Positions 27,035-35,415 of a stretch of DNA of 64,000 nucleotides are shown here, in pieces. The stretch's first letter is position 1. Each line of letters begins with the position of its first letter. This DNA comes from JAICJC01 sp963757605 (GTDB lineage: Bacteria; Actinomycetota; Thermoleophilia; Gaiellales; JAICJC01). The notes below the pieces were generated by a model. It saw nothing but the letters and a program-made list of their open reading frames with translations. It had not been told where the DNA came from and made no database searches. The stretch lies in the NCBI GenBank assembly GCA_963757605.1, contig CAVWSF010000005.1, positions 682,001 through 746,000 on the forward strand, read 5' to 3'. The position numbers and the translations under genes were made by a program.

Positions 27035-27513
27035 GGGGCGCGCACCACCCACACGCCAGGGGCGAGCTCCCTTGCCCCGGCGGGCGTCGCGCCGCCCGGG
27101 TGCCGGTGCCACACGATCCGCCAGTCCGCCCCCTCCCCCGGCCCGACCGCGATCCGGGGCAGGAGCGACGTGTAGGCCCAGAACGAGACGCGGCTCGAGT
27201 ACGCGGAGAGCTGGTAGGTGTCGCCCACCGGGATCGTGGATCGCAGGCGGGCGATGGCGTGGACGAGCCCCTTGGAGTGGATCGCGCCCGCGTTCTCGAC
27301 GGCGGCCCGGCTCAGCCGCGCGTCATGCCTGGTGCGGGCCGCGAGGTCGATGGCGGCCACCGGGAGCCAGGCCAACGCGACGAACGCGATCGCCGTGCCC
27401 AGGACCTGCATCACGCGGCCGGCGCCGTCGCGCCCGAGCAGCCTCCAGACGCCGTAGGCGATCGCAACGCCGATCGGCTGCCAGGCAACCTCGGCGAGCA
27501 GGCGGGGCGTCAC
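27031..27513 (-). CDS. Hypothetical membrane-anchored protein
   Basis: 160 residues: two N-terminal membrane helices (VGVAIAYGVWRLLG region and AFVALAWLPVAAIDLA), then a soluble part with SAYSSRVSFWAYTSLLPRIA that may interact with the following GT-C protein. TATCAT at 27525-27520 is 6 bases before the GTG start. Begins a three-gene operon (27513 down to 25309) with GTGA and TGATG couplings. Family unknown. Confidence 0.6.
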   Translation of the reverse strand: MTPRLLAEVAWQPIGVAIAYGVWRLLGRDGAGRVMQVLGTAIAFVALAWLPVAAIDLAARTRHDARLSRAAVENAGAIHSKGLVHAIARLRSTIPVGDTYQLSAYSSRVSFWAYTSLLPRIAVGPGEGADWRIVWHRHPGGATPAGARELAPGVWVVRAP

Positions 27514-27543
27514 CCGGCGATGATACTCGACGCTCTCGGCGGC

Positions 27544-28509
27544 TCAGTGTGTCTTGTTGCAGGAGTCGCCGGGCGGCGCGAGCGCCTTCTCCTGGGTGTT
27601 CGCGATCTGGTCGTCGTGCGCGTTGTACGGCCCGGGCTCGGGCACCTTCACCCGAATGAGCGGCGTCACGCCGGGGCCCATGATGGTGGCGCGGTACGCC
27701 TTGCCGTTGCCGGGCTGGGAGTGGCCGAACCGATAGGTGCCGACGCAGAAGTTGCCGGCCGGATGATGGGTCAGGAACGCCTGGAGCCGCCACCAGCCCG
27801 AGCCCCACTTGGAGTCGAGCACGTCGACGTAGAGGTTGCGGCCGTAGGTGTCGGTCGGGTTTCCGTGGTTCGAGCCGAAGCCGCGCACCGGGACGCCCAG
27901 ATACGTGAATCGGCCCCACAGGTGGTCGTATGCGAAGCCGGTCTGGCCGTTGTAGTAGATCCAGTCGGTGTGCAGCTCGAGGACAGGCAGCGCCGTGTTC
28001 CAGTGCGAGAGGTGAAGCTCGGTGAACGCCTTGGCGTAGTCGCTCTTGTGCAGGCCGCCATGCGGAACGATCCGCTTCCAACCCTGGAGCGCCCAGAACG
28101 AGCCGTTGGGAAGCTGGCACCCGGTGACATAGAGCGGCAGCGGCTCTTCGTGCGCGGCTGCGGCGAGCTGGCCGGCCGTCCGGAAGCGGTGGCAGGCGTT
28201 CTTCATCGTCTTCCAGTACGCGCGCCCGAACGACCCGTAGCCGCCGGAGTAGTCGAGGTGGAAGTGGCGCTGATGGCGCGCGCGTGTCGGCGCGATCGCG
28301 TTCTTGGCGCCCCATGCGAGGATGTGCTTGCGCACGCCGTGCATGTCGGTGTAGTCCACCATCGCGCGGCCGAGACTGTCGACGCGAAGGCGGACGTGGC
28401 TCGCGTTGTGGGTGATCGCCTTCGAGGCGAGCGCCGGCGCGGGCACGATCGCGACTGCGGCGGCTCCGACGAGGAGCGCGCAGAGGAGAACGGAAGCCCG
28501 GCGACGCAT
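27544..28509 (-). CDS. Secreted hypothetical protein
   Basis: 321 residues. Signal peptide RRRASVLLCALLVGAAAVAI ending near APALA. The mature part holds HLDYSGGYGSFGRAYWKTMK, a set of Trp/Tyr/Gly-rich segments, and four cysteines in pairs (CHRFR, TGCQLPNG; NFCVGTYR, GDSCNKTH) that could make two disulfides. I have seen similar sequences in Gaiella-like genomes but no function is known to me. AAGGT lies just before ATG 28509. Confidence 0.66.
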   Translation of the reverse strand: MRRRASVLLCALLVGAAAVAIVPAPALASKAITHNASHVRLRVDSLGRAMVDYTDMHGVRKHILAWGAKNAIAPTRARHQRHFHLDYSGGYGSFGRAYWKTMKNACHRFRTAGQLAAAAHEEPLPLYVTGCQLPNGSFWALQGWKRIVPHGGLHKSDYAKAFTELHLSHWNTALPVLELHTDWIYYNGQTGFAYDHLWGRFTYLGVPVRGFGSNHGNPTDTYGRNLYVDVLDSKWGSGWWRLQAFLTHHPAGNFCVGTYRFGHSQPGNGKAYRATIMGPGVTPLIRVKVPEPGPYNAHDDQIANTQEKALAPPGDSCNKTH

Positions 28510-28541
28510 GGTGACCTTATCGGCCGCCGCCCGCCGCGGGT

Positions 28542-29243
28542 TTACCCCTTCCGCGCCTTCGCCGGCGCGACCCGGATCCGCGACAGCGTCCAGAGCGCCA
28601 TCACGCCGTCGCGCCAGGTCAGCTTCTTGCCCTCGACCCGGCCGCGAGCGGCGTAGGAGATCGGCACCTCGTAGATCCGGCGCCCCGACCTGAGCAGCTT
28701 CGCCGTGATCTCCGGCTCGATGTCGAAGCCGTCCGACCTCAGGTCGAGCGACCGCCACACCGAGAGCGGCATCAGCTTGTAGCACGTCTCCATGTCGGAC
28801 AGATAGCTGTTGAAGAGGACGTTGGTCCACAGTGTTACCAGCTTGTTCCCGATGACGAACCAGAACGAGTATGCCGAGTGCGCAGCGAAGCTGCGACTGC
28901 CGTAGACGACCTCGGCCCTTCCTCGCTCGATCGGTGCCAGAAGGAGCGGGAATTCTGCCGGATCGTACTCCAGATCCGCGTCCTGTACCAGGGCGACGTC
29001 CCCGGTGGCGGCCGCGATGGCCGTCCGGAGCGCCGCTCCCTTGCCCCGATTTCGCTCGTGGCGGATGACCTGCACGGGCACCTTGAAGTCGCGCGCGGAC
29101 AGGATCTCGGGCGTCCGGTCGGTCGATCCGTCGTCCACGATGACGAGCTCGGACACCTCCGACCGCTCCTCCACGGCATCGAGTAGCCGCTCGAGCGTGC
29201 GCTCCTCGTTGTAGACCGGGATCAGCACCGAGAGGTCAGCCAC
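28542..29243 (-). CDS. Family 2 glycosyltransferase, polyprenol-phosphate mannosyl/glucosyl type
   Basis: 233 residues, the short DPM1-like length with a single GT-A domain. SVLIPVYNEERTLERLLDAV opens it, VDDGSTDRTPEIL binds the nucleotide, VQDADLEYDPAEFP carries the metal-binding DxD-like pair, and SRSFAAHSAYSF is typical of this group. No membrane helix is present. The likely product is polyprenyl-phosphate sugar for the neighbouring GT-C enzymes. Start GTG 29243 overlaps the flippase-like gene by 8 bases. Confidence 0.88.
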   Translation of the reverse strand: MADLSVLIPVYNEERTLERLLDAVEERSEVSELVIVDDGSTDRTPEILSARDFKVPVQVIRHERNRGKGAALRTAIAAATGDVALVQDADLEYDPAEFPLLLAPIERGRAEVVYGSRSFAAHSAYSFWFVIGNKLVTLWTNVLFNSYLSDMETCYKLMPLSVWRSLDLRSDGFDIEPEITAKLLRSGRRIYEVPISYAARGRVEGKKLTWRDGVMALWTLSRIRVAPAKARKG

Positions 29244-30258
29244 GGCGGCGCTCCATGCTGAGCCGGACGGCGAGCGGAACGCCCACCAGGGTCGTCGGGA
29301 CGAACCACACCGCCTGCAGCACGAGCGAGAACGCGAACGCCTGGCTCGCACCGACGTCGAAGAGCCCCAGGCCGCTGACGCACAGCCACTGGTACGTGCC
29401 GACGAAGCCGGGCGAGGACGGCACGGCGGTGCCGAGATTCACCAGGCCGGTCATGAATGCCGCCTGCCACAGGGCGAGGTCGATCCCCAGGGCGTCCGCC
29501 ACGAACCAGAGGCCGACGGCCCACACGATCCAGGCCGCCGCCGACAGCGCGATCGCCACCGCCAGGTCGGCCCGCCCGACGACCGCCGCCGTTCCCCGGA
29601 TCAGCGATGAGAGCTGTCTCCCCGGCCACGACAGCCGGACCGACAGCGGGAGCGTGCGCCCGTCGCGAGCCCGGTGGGCGACGTAGAGCTTGGTCGCGAC
29701 CAGGCCTGCCGCGATGATCACGGTCACGATCACGGAGGCGACGAAGACGCGGTCGATCCACGTGCGGCGGGGCGTGAACGGATAGGTGACGATCAGGAGC
29801 GCGAGGAGGACGAAGACGTCGCAGGCCCGGTCGACCACGACCGTCGCGAGCGTGCGCGCCCGCGGCGTCCCGGTCCGCAGGCTGAGCCAGTGGGCCCGAA
29901 GCAGATCGCCGACACGGGCGGGCAGCACGTTGTTCGCGCCGACGCCGGCGACGACGAGGCTCACGAACGTCGTCCGCGACGCGCGCGCCTGGCGCCGGGC
30001 GATCCACCGCCAGCGCAATCCCTGGATGACATAGACGCTGGACAGGGCAACGACGGCGACGGCGAGCGGCCCGACGCGCGCCTCCCGCAGCGCCTTTCGG
30101 ACGTCGTCCCAGGCCACGCCGCGGGTGGCGACGTAGAGGAGGACGAGGCTGACGGGGACGCCGACGGCGAGGCCGAGCGCCATGCTCCTCGCGGAGACCC
30201 CGGCCCGGTCCTCGGCGCCGATGCCGGGCGCCGTCCCGGGGTCGGTCCGTGTCAGCAT
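29236..30258 (-). CDS. Lysylphosphatidylglycerol-synthase-TM / AglD-like flippase
   Basis: 340 residues with about eight membrane helices. Signatures: SSVYVIQGLRWRWIARRQ, ANNVLPARVGDLLRAHWLS, and the late NLGTAVPSSPGFVGTYQW, which define the LPG_synthase_TM (UPF0104) group. The family flips or handles lipid-linked intermediates. It pairs with the GT2 enzyme downstream. ATG 30258 chosen because the upstream extension runs into the MITE-like copy at 30275-30397. Another homologue is fused to a deacetylase at 46975-48828. Confidence 0.85.
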   Translation of the reverse strand: MLTRTDPGTAPGIGAEDRAGVSARSMALGLAVGVPVSLVLLYVATRGVAWDDVRKALREARVGPLAVAVVALSSVYVIQGLRWRWIARRQARASRTTFVSLVVAGVGANNVLPARVGDLLRAHWLSLRTGTPRARTLATVVVDRACDVFVLLALLIVTYPFTPRRTWIDRVFVASVIVTVIIAAGLVATKLYVAHRARDGRTLPLSVRLSWPGRQLSSLIRGTAAVVGRADLAVAIALSAAAWIVWAVGLWFVADALGIDLALWQAAFMTGLVNLGTAVPSSPGFVGTYQWLCVSGLGLFDVGASQAFAFSLVLQAVWFVPTTLVGVPLAVRLSMERRRG

Positions 30259-30274
30259 CCGGCGGATGTTAACC

Positions 30275-30397
30275 GGATGATTGATTCCAGGCACCCGCGG
30301 CGTCCTGGGCGACGGTTCGCAGCCGCAGTCCCACCACCAAGCGCCAACCCACGGCATACGGACGTCCAGGCGCACGAGGGCCTGGAGTCACTCATCC
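30275..30397. mobile_element. Diverged MITE-like element (copy 2)
   Basis: Ends GGATGATTGATTCCAGGC (30275-30292) and the matching inverted end at about 30380-30397 with three mismatches over 22 bases. Internal blocks GCGACGGTTCGCAGC (30309-30323) and CGTCCAGGCGCACG (30363-30376) are identical to copy 1 (11817-11803 and 11765-11752) and similarly spaced (39 and 37 bases apart), while about 80 bases including the GGCCCAATATC hairpin are missing. The Pth stop codon lies inside its right terminal repeat. Confidence 0.58.
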
Positions 30398-30984
30398 AAA
30401 TCCGCGGCGGGCGGCGCGGGGCCCGTGCCGTTGAACGCGCGCATCGCGGCGTCGACGCCCTCGCGGGCCACGAGGAGCGCGCACTCCGCACCCCGCTCGA
30501 CGAGCGCATCGACGTCGGTGCCCGGGTCGAAGGGCTGAAGCAGCCAGTCGGCGACGGGCCGCCGCTCGCCCCGGGCGGGCCGGCCGACGCCGATCCGCAC
30601 GCGCGGGAAGTCGGCAGTCCCGAGCGCGCCCCGCACCGAGCGCAGGCCGTTGTGACCCGCCAGGCCGCCGCCGAACTTGGCCCTGACGTCGCCGAGCTCC
30701 AGGTCGATCTCGTCGTGGACGACAAGGATGTCGGCAGGCTCGAGCCCGTAGAAGCGCGCGGCGGCCGCAACCGCGGGCCCCGACAGGTTCATGAACGTCT
30801 GCGGCTCGAAGAGCGCCAGGCGGACGTCGCCGGTGCGGACGGTCGCGATCCGCCCGGAGAACTTGGAGCGCCACGAGCCGTCGAGCGACCCGGCGAGACG
30901 GTCGGCGACCATGAAGCCCAGGTTGTGGCGGGTGCGCGCGTACTCCGGGCCGGGGTTCCCCAGGCCCGCGACCAGGAGATCCAT
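30388..30984 (-). CDS. pth: Peptidyl-tRNA hydrolase
   Basis: Recycles peptidyl-tRNA released from ribosomes. 198 residues. LLVAGLGNPGPEYARTRHNL with catalytic His, then QTFMNLSGPAV (Asn), VVHDEIDLELG (Asp) and GGGLAGHNGLRSV (Asn), followed by RVRIGVGRP. Normal length. The stop TGA lies inside the terminal repeat of element copy 2, so the last residues (DLDE) may derive from insertion. Lies six bases downstream of rplY. Confidence 0.96.
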   Translation of the reverse strand: MDLLVAGLGNPGPEYARTRHNLGFMVADRLAGSLDGSWRSKFSGRIATVRTGDVRLALFEPQTFMNLSGPAVAAAARFYGLEPADILVVHDEIDLELGDVRAKFGGGLAGHNGLRSVRGALGTADFPRVRIGVGRPARGERRPVADWLLQPFDPGTDVDALVERGAECALLVAREGVDAAMRAFNGTGPAPPAADLDE

Positions 30985-30990
30985 GGGGCG

Positions 30991-31719
30991 CTACTCGGAG
31001 GAGCCTTCGCCCGACGACTCGTCGCCGCCGGCTTCCTCGCCGCGCTCGCCGGGCTCCGCGCCCTCCTCGCCGGCCTCCGCAGCGGCCTCCGCTGCAGCAG
31101 CCGCCTCGGCCTCGGCCTCCGCCTCGGCCTCGAGCTCGGCCTCGGTCTTGAGCTCGTCCTCGGACACCGGCGCCGCGATCGTGGCGATGACGGTGCCCTC
31201 GAGGTCGTCGGTGAAGGTGACGCCCGGGGGCGCCTCGAGGTCTGAGAGCCTGATCGACTGGCCGATCTCGAGCGCGCTGACATCGACGCTGATGAAGTCG
31301 ACCAGGTCGGCCGGCAGGGCGTCGACGTGCAGCTCGTGCACGGGCTGGTTGAGCGCGCCGCCCATGTTCACGCCCTCGGCGTGGCCCTCGAGGTGGACCG
31401 GGATGACCGTCTGGATCACCTGGTCGAGCCGGATCTCGTGCAGGTCGATGTGGACGACGCGGCCGCGCACCGGGTCGAGCTGCAGGTCCTTGATCAGGAC
31501 GGGCCGCGTCTGGCCGTCGCCGTCGAGCGTGACGTCCAGGATCGTGTGCAGGCCGCCCGACACCGCCTGGCGCAGTGCGCGCGCGTTCACGACGATCGCC
31601 TGCGTATCGGTGGTCGCCGAGTAGATGACGCCGGGGATGTCACCGGCGGCGCGCAGCGCCTTGGCGTCCTTCGACCCGCGGCCCTCCCGGGGCCTGACCT
31701 GTAGCTTGACTCGATCCAC
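30991..31719 (-). CDS. rplY: 50S ribosomal protein L25 (CTC type)
   Basis: 242 residues. N-terminal 5S-rRNA-binding L25 domain (REGRGSKDAKALRAAGDIPG, VLIKDLQLDPVRGRVVHIDL), then the TL5/CTC C-terminal domain (HLEGHAEGVNMGG, LVDFISVDVSALEIGQ) and an acidic tail of about 50 residues rich in Ala, Glu, Gly and Ser. GAAGAAGG lies five bases before GTG 31719; the frame opens further upstream into a palindrome, which I excluded. Sits between prs and pth as in actinobacteria. Confidence 0.94.
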   Translation of the reverse strand: MDRVKLQVRPREGRGSKDAKALRAAGDIPGVIYSATTDTQAIVVNARALRQAVSGGLHTILDVTLDGDGQTRPVLIKDLQLDPVRGRVVHIDLHEIRLDQVIQTVIPVHLEGHAEGVNMGGALNQPVHELHVDALPADLVDFISVDVSALEIGQSIRLSDLEAPPGVTFTDDLEGTVIATIAAPVSEDELKTEAELEAEAEAEAEAAAAAEAAAEAGEEGAEPGERGEEAGGDESSGEGSSE

Positions 31720-31736
31720 AAGAACCTTCTTCAAAC

Positions 31737-31760
31737 GGGGTCAGACTTCAGTCTGACCCC
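31737..31760. repeat. Solo REP palindrome between prs and rplY
   Basis: Arms GGGGTCAGACT (31737-31747) and AGTCTGACCCC (31750-31760), two-base loop TC, perfect. The GGGGTCAGAC core is the same as the repeats flanking the RAYT remnant at 50948 and 51527. It can fold into a stable hairpin in the prs-rplY transcript. Confidence 0.68.
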
Positions 31761-31785
31761 TGGTTGGCAGCCCCACGGCTTCGAC

Positions 31786-32871
31786 TCAGAACAACTGGTT
31801 TCCGCCGTGGAAGAGGCCCGAGACGGAATCGTCGTTGAAGACGTTCGAGATCGTATCAGCCAGGATCGGGGCCACCGACAGCACCTGGACGTTCTCCGGC
31901 CGGGTGGTTGGGTCGATCGGGATGGTGTCTGTGACGACCACCTTCTCGAAGACGCTCGCCGCAAGCCGCTCCAGCGCCTTCCCCGAGAAGACCGGGTGCG
32001 TGGCGCAGGCGAAGACCCTGGTGGCACCGTGGTCGAGGAGCGCCTGGCCGCCGGCGCACAGCGTCCCGGCGGTGTCGATCATGTCGTCGAGCAGGATGCA
32101 GACCTTGCCGCGCACGCGGCCGATGACGTTGGTCGCCTCGGCCTCCTGGTGCTCGGGCCGCTCCTTGGTGATGAGGGCCAGGTCGGCGCCCAGCATCTCT
32201 GCGAACTTCTTGGCCAGCTTCACCCGGCCGGCGTCGGCCGACACGACCACGATCTCGTCGTGGGCGACGTCGAGGAGCATGGTGAAGTGCTCGGCCAGGA
32301 TCGGCACGGCCGTCATGTGGTCGACCGGCTTGTGGAAGAAACCCTGCACCTGGCCGGCATGGAGGTCCATGGTGAGCACGCGGTCGACCCCGGCCGCCTC
32401 GAGGATGTCGGCCACGAGCCGGGCTGTGATCGGCTCCCGCGGCATGCCCTTCTTGTCCTGGCGGCTGTAGGGGTACCACGGCATGACGGCGGTGACGCGC
32501 TTGGCCGACGCCAGCGCCGCGGCCTGCACCATGACGAGCAGCTCGACCAGCGAGTCGTTCGTCGGCGACACGCACGACTGGACGATGAAGACGTCGGCGC
32601 CGCGGATCGACTCCTCGTACCGGACGTACACCTCGCCGTTGGTGAACGTCTTCAGCGTGACCTCGCCCATGTGGATCCCGAGCCGCTCCGCGATCGCCTC
32701 GCCGAGGGCGAGGTTCGAGCGGCCGGCGAACAGCATGAGCCGCTTCTGCGGCGTCCGCTCCATCCACGTCGCGTGGTCGCCCTTGGTCATCGCCGAGGCC
32801 GCCATCCCCGCTCCCGTGAAGAGCGGGATCGGGGTGTCGAGGCTAACTGCGGCTTCGCTTTCGTGTTCCAT
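31786..32871 (-). CDS. prs: Ribose-phosphate pyrophosphokinase (PRPP synthase)
   Basis: Makes PRPP from ribose 5-phosphate and ATP. 361 residues, with a longer head than usual. RLMLFAGRSNLALGEAIAERLG, the flexible loop PYSRQDKKGMPREPITARL, DLHAGQVQGFF, and the PRPP-binding ICILLDDMIDTAGTL-like loop (here VCILLDDMIDTAGT). ATG 32871 has GAGGG six bases upstream and overlaps the end of glmU by 29 bases; ATG 32805 and ATG 32763 are alternatives giving more typical lengths. Confidence 0.95.
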   Translation of the reverse strand: MEHESEAAVSLDTPIPLFTGAGMAASAMTKGDHATWMERTPQKRLMLFAGRSNLALGEAIAERLGIHMGEVTLKTFTNGEVYVRYEESIRGADVFIVQSCVSPTNDSLVELLVMVQAAALASAKRVTAVMPWYPYSRQDKKGMPREPITARLVADILEAAGVDRVLTMDLHAGQVQGFFHKPVDHMTAVPILAEHFTMLLDVAHDEIVVVSADAGRVKLAKKFAEMLGADLALITKERPEHQEAEATNVIGRVRGKVCILLDDMIDTAGTLCAGGQALLDHGATRVFACATHPVFSGKALERLAASVFEKVVVTDTIPIDPTTRPENVQVLSVAPILADTISNVFNDDSVSGLFHGGNQLF

Positions 32872-34183
32872 AACCCTCGATGTTCACCTGTCGGGCGCGG
32901 GCGACGCCGAGCGCGTCGGGGGGGATGTCGTTGGTGATCACAGAGCCGGCAGCGGTCCACGCCCCATCTCCGATCGTCACGGGGGCGACGAAGACAGTGT
33001 CGCTGGACGTGCGGACATCACGCCCGATCGTGGTGCGCTGCTTCCGTTCACCATCGTAGTTGGCGGTGATGTTGCCTGCTCCGATGTTCGTGTCGGCGCC
33101 GATCTCTGCGTCGCCGACGTAGGAGAGATGGGAGATCTTGGCTCGCTCGCCGACCGTCGAGTTCTTGACCTCGACGAACGTCCCCGCCTTGGCGTCGGCG
33201 CCGATGTCGGCCCCCGGGCGCAGGTAACAGAAGGGCCCCACCTGGGCTCCCGGGCCGATGCGGGCGTCGACGGCGACCACGTGCGGGCCGACCTCCGCGC
33301 CCGCCTCGACCCGCGTCTCGCCGCGCAGCACCGTGAACGGCTGGACGATCGCGTCGGCCTCGAGCTCGACGCCGGCGTCGATCCACGTCGTGGCCGGGTC
33401 GACGATCGTGACGCCGGCCAGCATGTGGGCCCGGTTCGTGCGGTCGCGCAGGACGGCCGCCGCCGCGGCCATGTCGGCGCGGGTGTTGATGCCAAGGCCG
33501 CCGGTGGCGTCGGGGTGGCGGTGCCCGACGACGGGCCGGCCGGCGGCCACGAGCGCGCCGACGGCATCGGTCAGGTAGAGCTCGCCCTGGTCGTTTCGGG
33601 TCTCGAGCCCCTCGAGCGCGGGCCACAGGTCCTCGGAGCGGAAGACGTAGATGCCCGAGTTGACCTCGGCGATCGCCCGCTCGTCGGCGCTCGCGTCGCG
33701 CACCTCGACGATCCGCTCGATGCCGCCGTCCGCGTCCCGGACGATCCGGCCGAAGTCGCCTCCTATGGCCGCCGTCCGCTCGAAGGTGAGGACCGTCGCC
33801 GCCGCACCGGCCTCCGCGTGGGTGGCCCGCAGGTCGCGCAGGCTGGCCGGGTCGGTCAGCGGGTGGTCGCCGTAGAGCACCATGACGTCGCCGGTGAAGG
33901 TCTCGAGCGCGAGACGGGCGGCGCGGACGGCGTCGCCGGTGCCGAGCGGCCGCTCCTGGATCGCCGCCTCGACTCCCGCGGGCAGGCGTTCGCGCACGGC
34001 GTCTGCAACGGGCGAGACGACCACCAGCATCCGGTCGGGCTGAGACTCCAGGCAGGCGGCCACCGCCCAGTCGAGCAGCGTCCGGCCGAGGATCTCGTGC
34101 AGCACCTTCGGCGTGCGGGATCTCATGCGCGTCCCCTGCCCGGCGGCGAGGAGGACACAGGCGAGCGGAGAGCCGTGAGTCAT
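32843..34183 (-). CDS. glmU: Bifunctional UDP-N-acetylglucosamine pyrophosphorylase / glucosamine-1-P acetyltransferase
   Basis: Makes UDP-GlcNAc for peptidoglycan and surface glycans. 446 residues. N-terminal uridyltransferase: VLLAAGQGTRMRSRTPKVLH, QERPLGTGDAVRAA, MVLYGDHPLT. C-terminal left-handed beta-helix: GADIGADAKAGTFVEVKNST, VGDAEIGADTNIGAGNITAN, FVAPVTIGDGAWTAAGSVIT. Followed by prs with an overlap and preceded by tRNA-Gln; this order matches actinobacteria. Confidence 0.96.
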   Translation of the reverse strand: MTHGSPLACVLLAAGQGTRMRSRTPKVLHEILGRTLLDWAVAACLESQPDRMLVVVSPVADAVRERLPAGVEAAIQERPLGTGDAVRAARLALETFTGDVMVLYGDHPLTDPASLRDLRATHAEAGAAATVLTFERTAAIGGDFGRIVRDADGGIERIVEVRDASADERAIAEVNSGIYVFRSEDLWPALEGLETRNDQGELYLTDAVGALVAAGRPVVGHRHPDATGGLGINTRADMAAAAAVLRDRTNRAHMLAGVTIVDPATTWIDAGVELEADAIVQPFTVLRGETRVEAGAEVGPHVVAVDARIGPGAQVGPFCYLRPGADIGADAKAGTFVEVKNSTVGERAKISHLSYVGDAEIGADTNIGAGNITANYDGERKQRTTIGRDVRTSSDTVFVAPVTIGDGAWTAAGSVITNDIPPDALGVARARQVNIEGYGTRKRSRS

Positions 34184-34211
34184 GCGGGGGTGGGCGGTCG
34201 GAGTTCGGGAG

Positions 34212-34282
34212 CTGGGGCGCCTGGATTCGAACCAGGGATCACGGGACCAAAACCCGTTGCCTTACCACTTGGCCACGCCCCA
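34212..34282 (-). tRNA. tRNA-Gln (anticodon TTG)
   Basis: Cloverleaf: acceptor TGGGGCG/CGCCCCA, D-arm GCC-AAGTGGTAA-GGC, anticodon arm ACGGG-TTTTGGT-CCCGT with anticodon TTG, T-arm CCTGG-TTCGAAT-CCAGG. Discriminator base is G, as for glutamine tRNAs. The 3' CCA is not encoded. 71 bases. Confidence 0.96.
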
Positions 34283-34317
34283 TCGAGCGCGGTCGCGGGG
34301 GCGGCTTCGAGTATATG

Positions 34318-35409
34318 TCAGTCGGCGCTCAGGTCGACCTCGAACCGCAGCCGGTAGCGCGTTCCACAGGATGGGCACTCCGCCACGTGGTCGCTCTCGA
34401 TGCGAAACCCCGTCTTGTCCCCGGAGACGATCGGGAAGACGGCGAGGCTCGCGCCGCAGGCCGTGCAGGGAACGACGATCTCGGCCGACCGCTGCGGCTG
34501 CTCGAACACCATGACCGCGAGGAGGTCGTGCACTTCGTCGCGGATGCGGGCCGGGTCGGCGCCGAGCTGGGCCAGAATCTCCGTAGCGACGCCCCCGTGC
34601 TTCCCGGCGAGCCCCAGGAGCAGGTGCTCGGTGCCGACCGACCAGTGGTTGAGCGCGGTCGCCTCCTCACGCGCAAGCGTCAGGATCCGGCGCGAATGCG
34701 GGGTGAACGGGATCTGGCCGATGACCGGCAGCTCGCCCGCTCCGACGGTGCGGCGCACCTGGTCACGCGCCGCATCGAGGCGGACCCCGATCGCCGCCAG
34801 CGCCCGGGCCGCCCCGCCCTGCTCTTCCCGCAAGAGGCCGAGCAGGATGTGCTCGGTCCCGACGTAGTTGTGATTGAGCGACCGCGCCTCGTCCTGCGCG
34901 AGCACGATCGCGCCGCGGGCGAACTCCGTCAGGCGCTCGAACCCCATGATGTCGGGCGCGATCTCGACGATCGACCGGCCGGGAAGCGCCCGCTCGGCGC
35001 TGGCCACGAGCTGATCCACATCGGCCCCGGCAGCGGCCAGCACCGCCGCGACGCCCGGCTCGGGATTCCGGATGATGCCGAGCAGGATGTGCTCGGTGCC
35101 GATGAAGTTGTGGCCGACGTCGAGGGACTCCCGCAGGCCCGCTTCCAGGGACGCCTTGGCACCCGGGGTGAAGGGGAGCTGTCCGGGCGAGGGGTGGTCG
35201 CCCTCCCCGATGATCTCGCGCACCCGGCCGCGCACGGCCTCCGCGTCGAGGCCCGCCTCGCCGAGCACGCGCGCCGCCACGCCGGGCTCCTCCCGCATCA
35301 GCCCCAGCAACAGGTGCTCGCTGCCGATGTGGTCGTGCCGGAGCGCGCGGGCCTCATCCTGCGCCAGCACGACCGCCTGGCGCGCCCGCTCGGTGAACCG
35401 CTCGAACAC
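34318..35409 (-). CDS. Standalone double Clp_N repeat protein with zinc ribbon (no ATPase)
   Basis: 363 residues with two full Clp N-domain pairs: MFERFTERARQAVVLAQDEA and HIGSEHLLLGLMREEPGVAA, then FIGTEHILLGIIRNPEPGVA; the second set begins MGFERLTEFARGAIVLAQDE with YVGTEHILLGLLREEQGGAA, and WSVGTEHLLLGLAGKHGGVA. No AAA+ domain follows. Instead the C-terminus carries CTACG and CPSCG knuckles of a zinc ribbon. It may act as a ClpC adaptor, substrate trap or phospho-arginine reader. TACTGT is 6 bases before GTG 35409, overlapping the divergent aldo/keto reductase promoter. Confidence 0.86.
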   Translation of the reverse strand: MFERFTERARQAVVLAQDEARALRHDHIGSEHLLLGLMREEPGVAARVLGEAGLDAEAVRGRVREIIGEGDHPSPGQLPFTPGAKASLEAGLRESLDVGHNFIGTEHILLGIIRNPEPGVAAVLAAAGADVDQLVASAERALPGRSIVEIAPDIMGFERLTEFARGAIVLAQDEARSLNHNYVGTEHILLGLLREEQGGAARALAAIGVRLDAARDQVRRTVGAGELPVIGQIPFTPHSRRILTLAREEATALNHWSVGTEHLLLGLAGKHGGVATEILAQLGADPARIRDEVHDLLAVMVFEQPQRSAEIVVPCTACGASLAVFPIVSGDKTGFRIESDHVAECPSCGTRYRLRFEVDLSAD

Positions 35410-35415
35410 ACCCGG

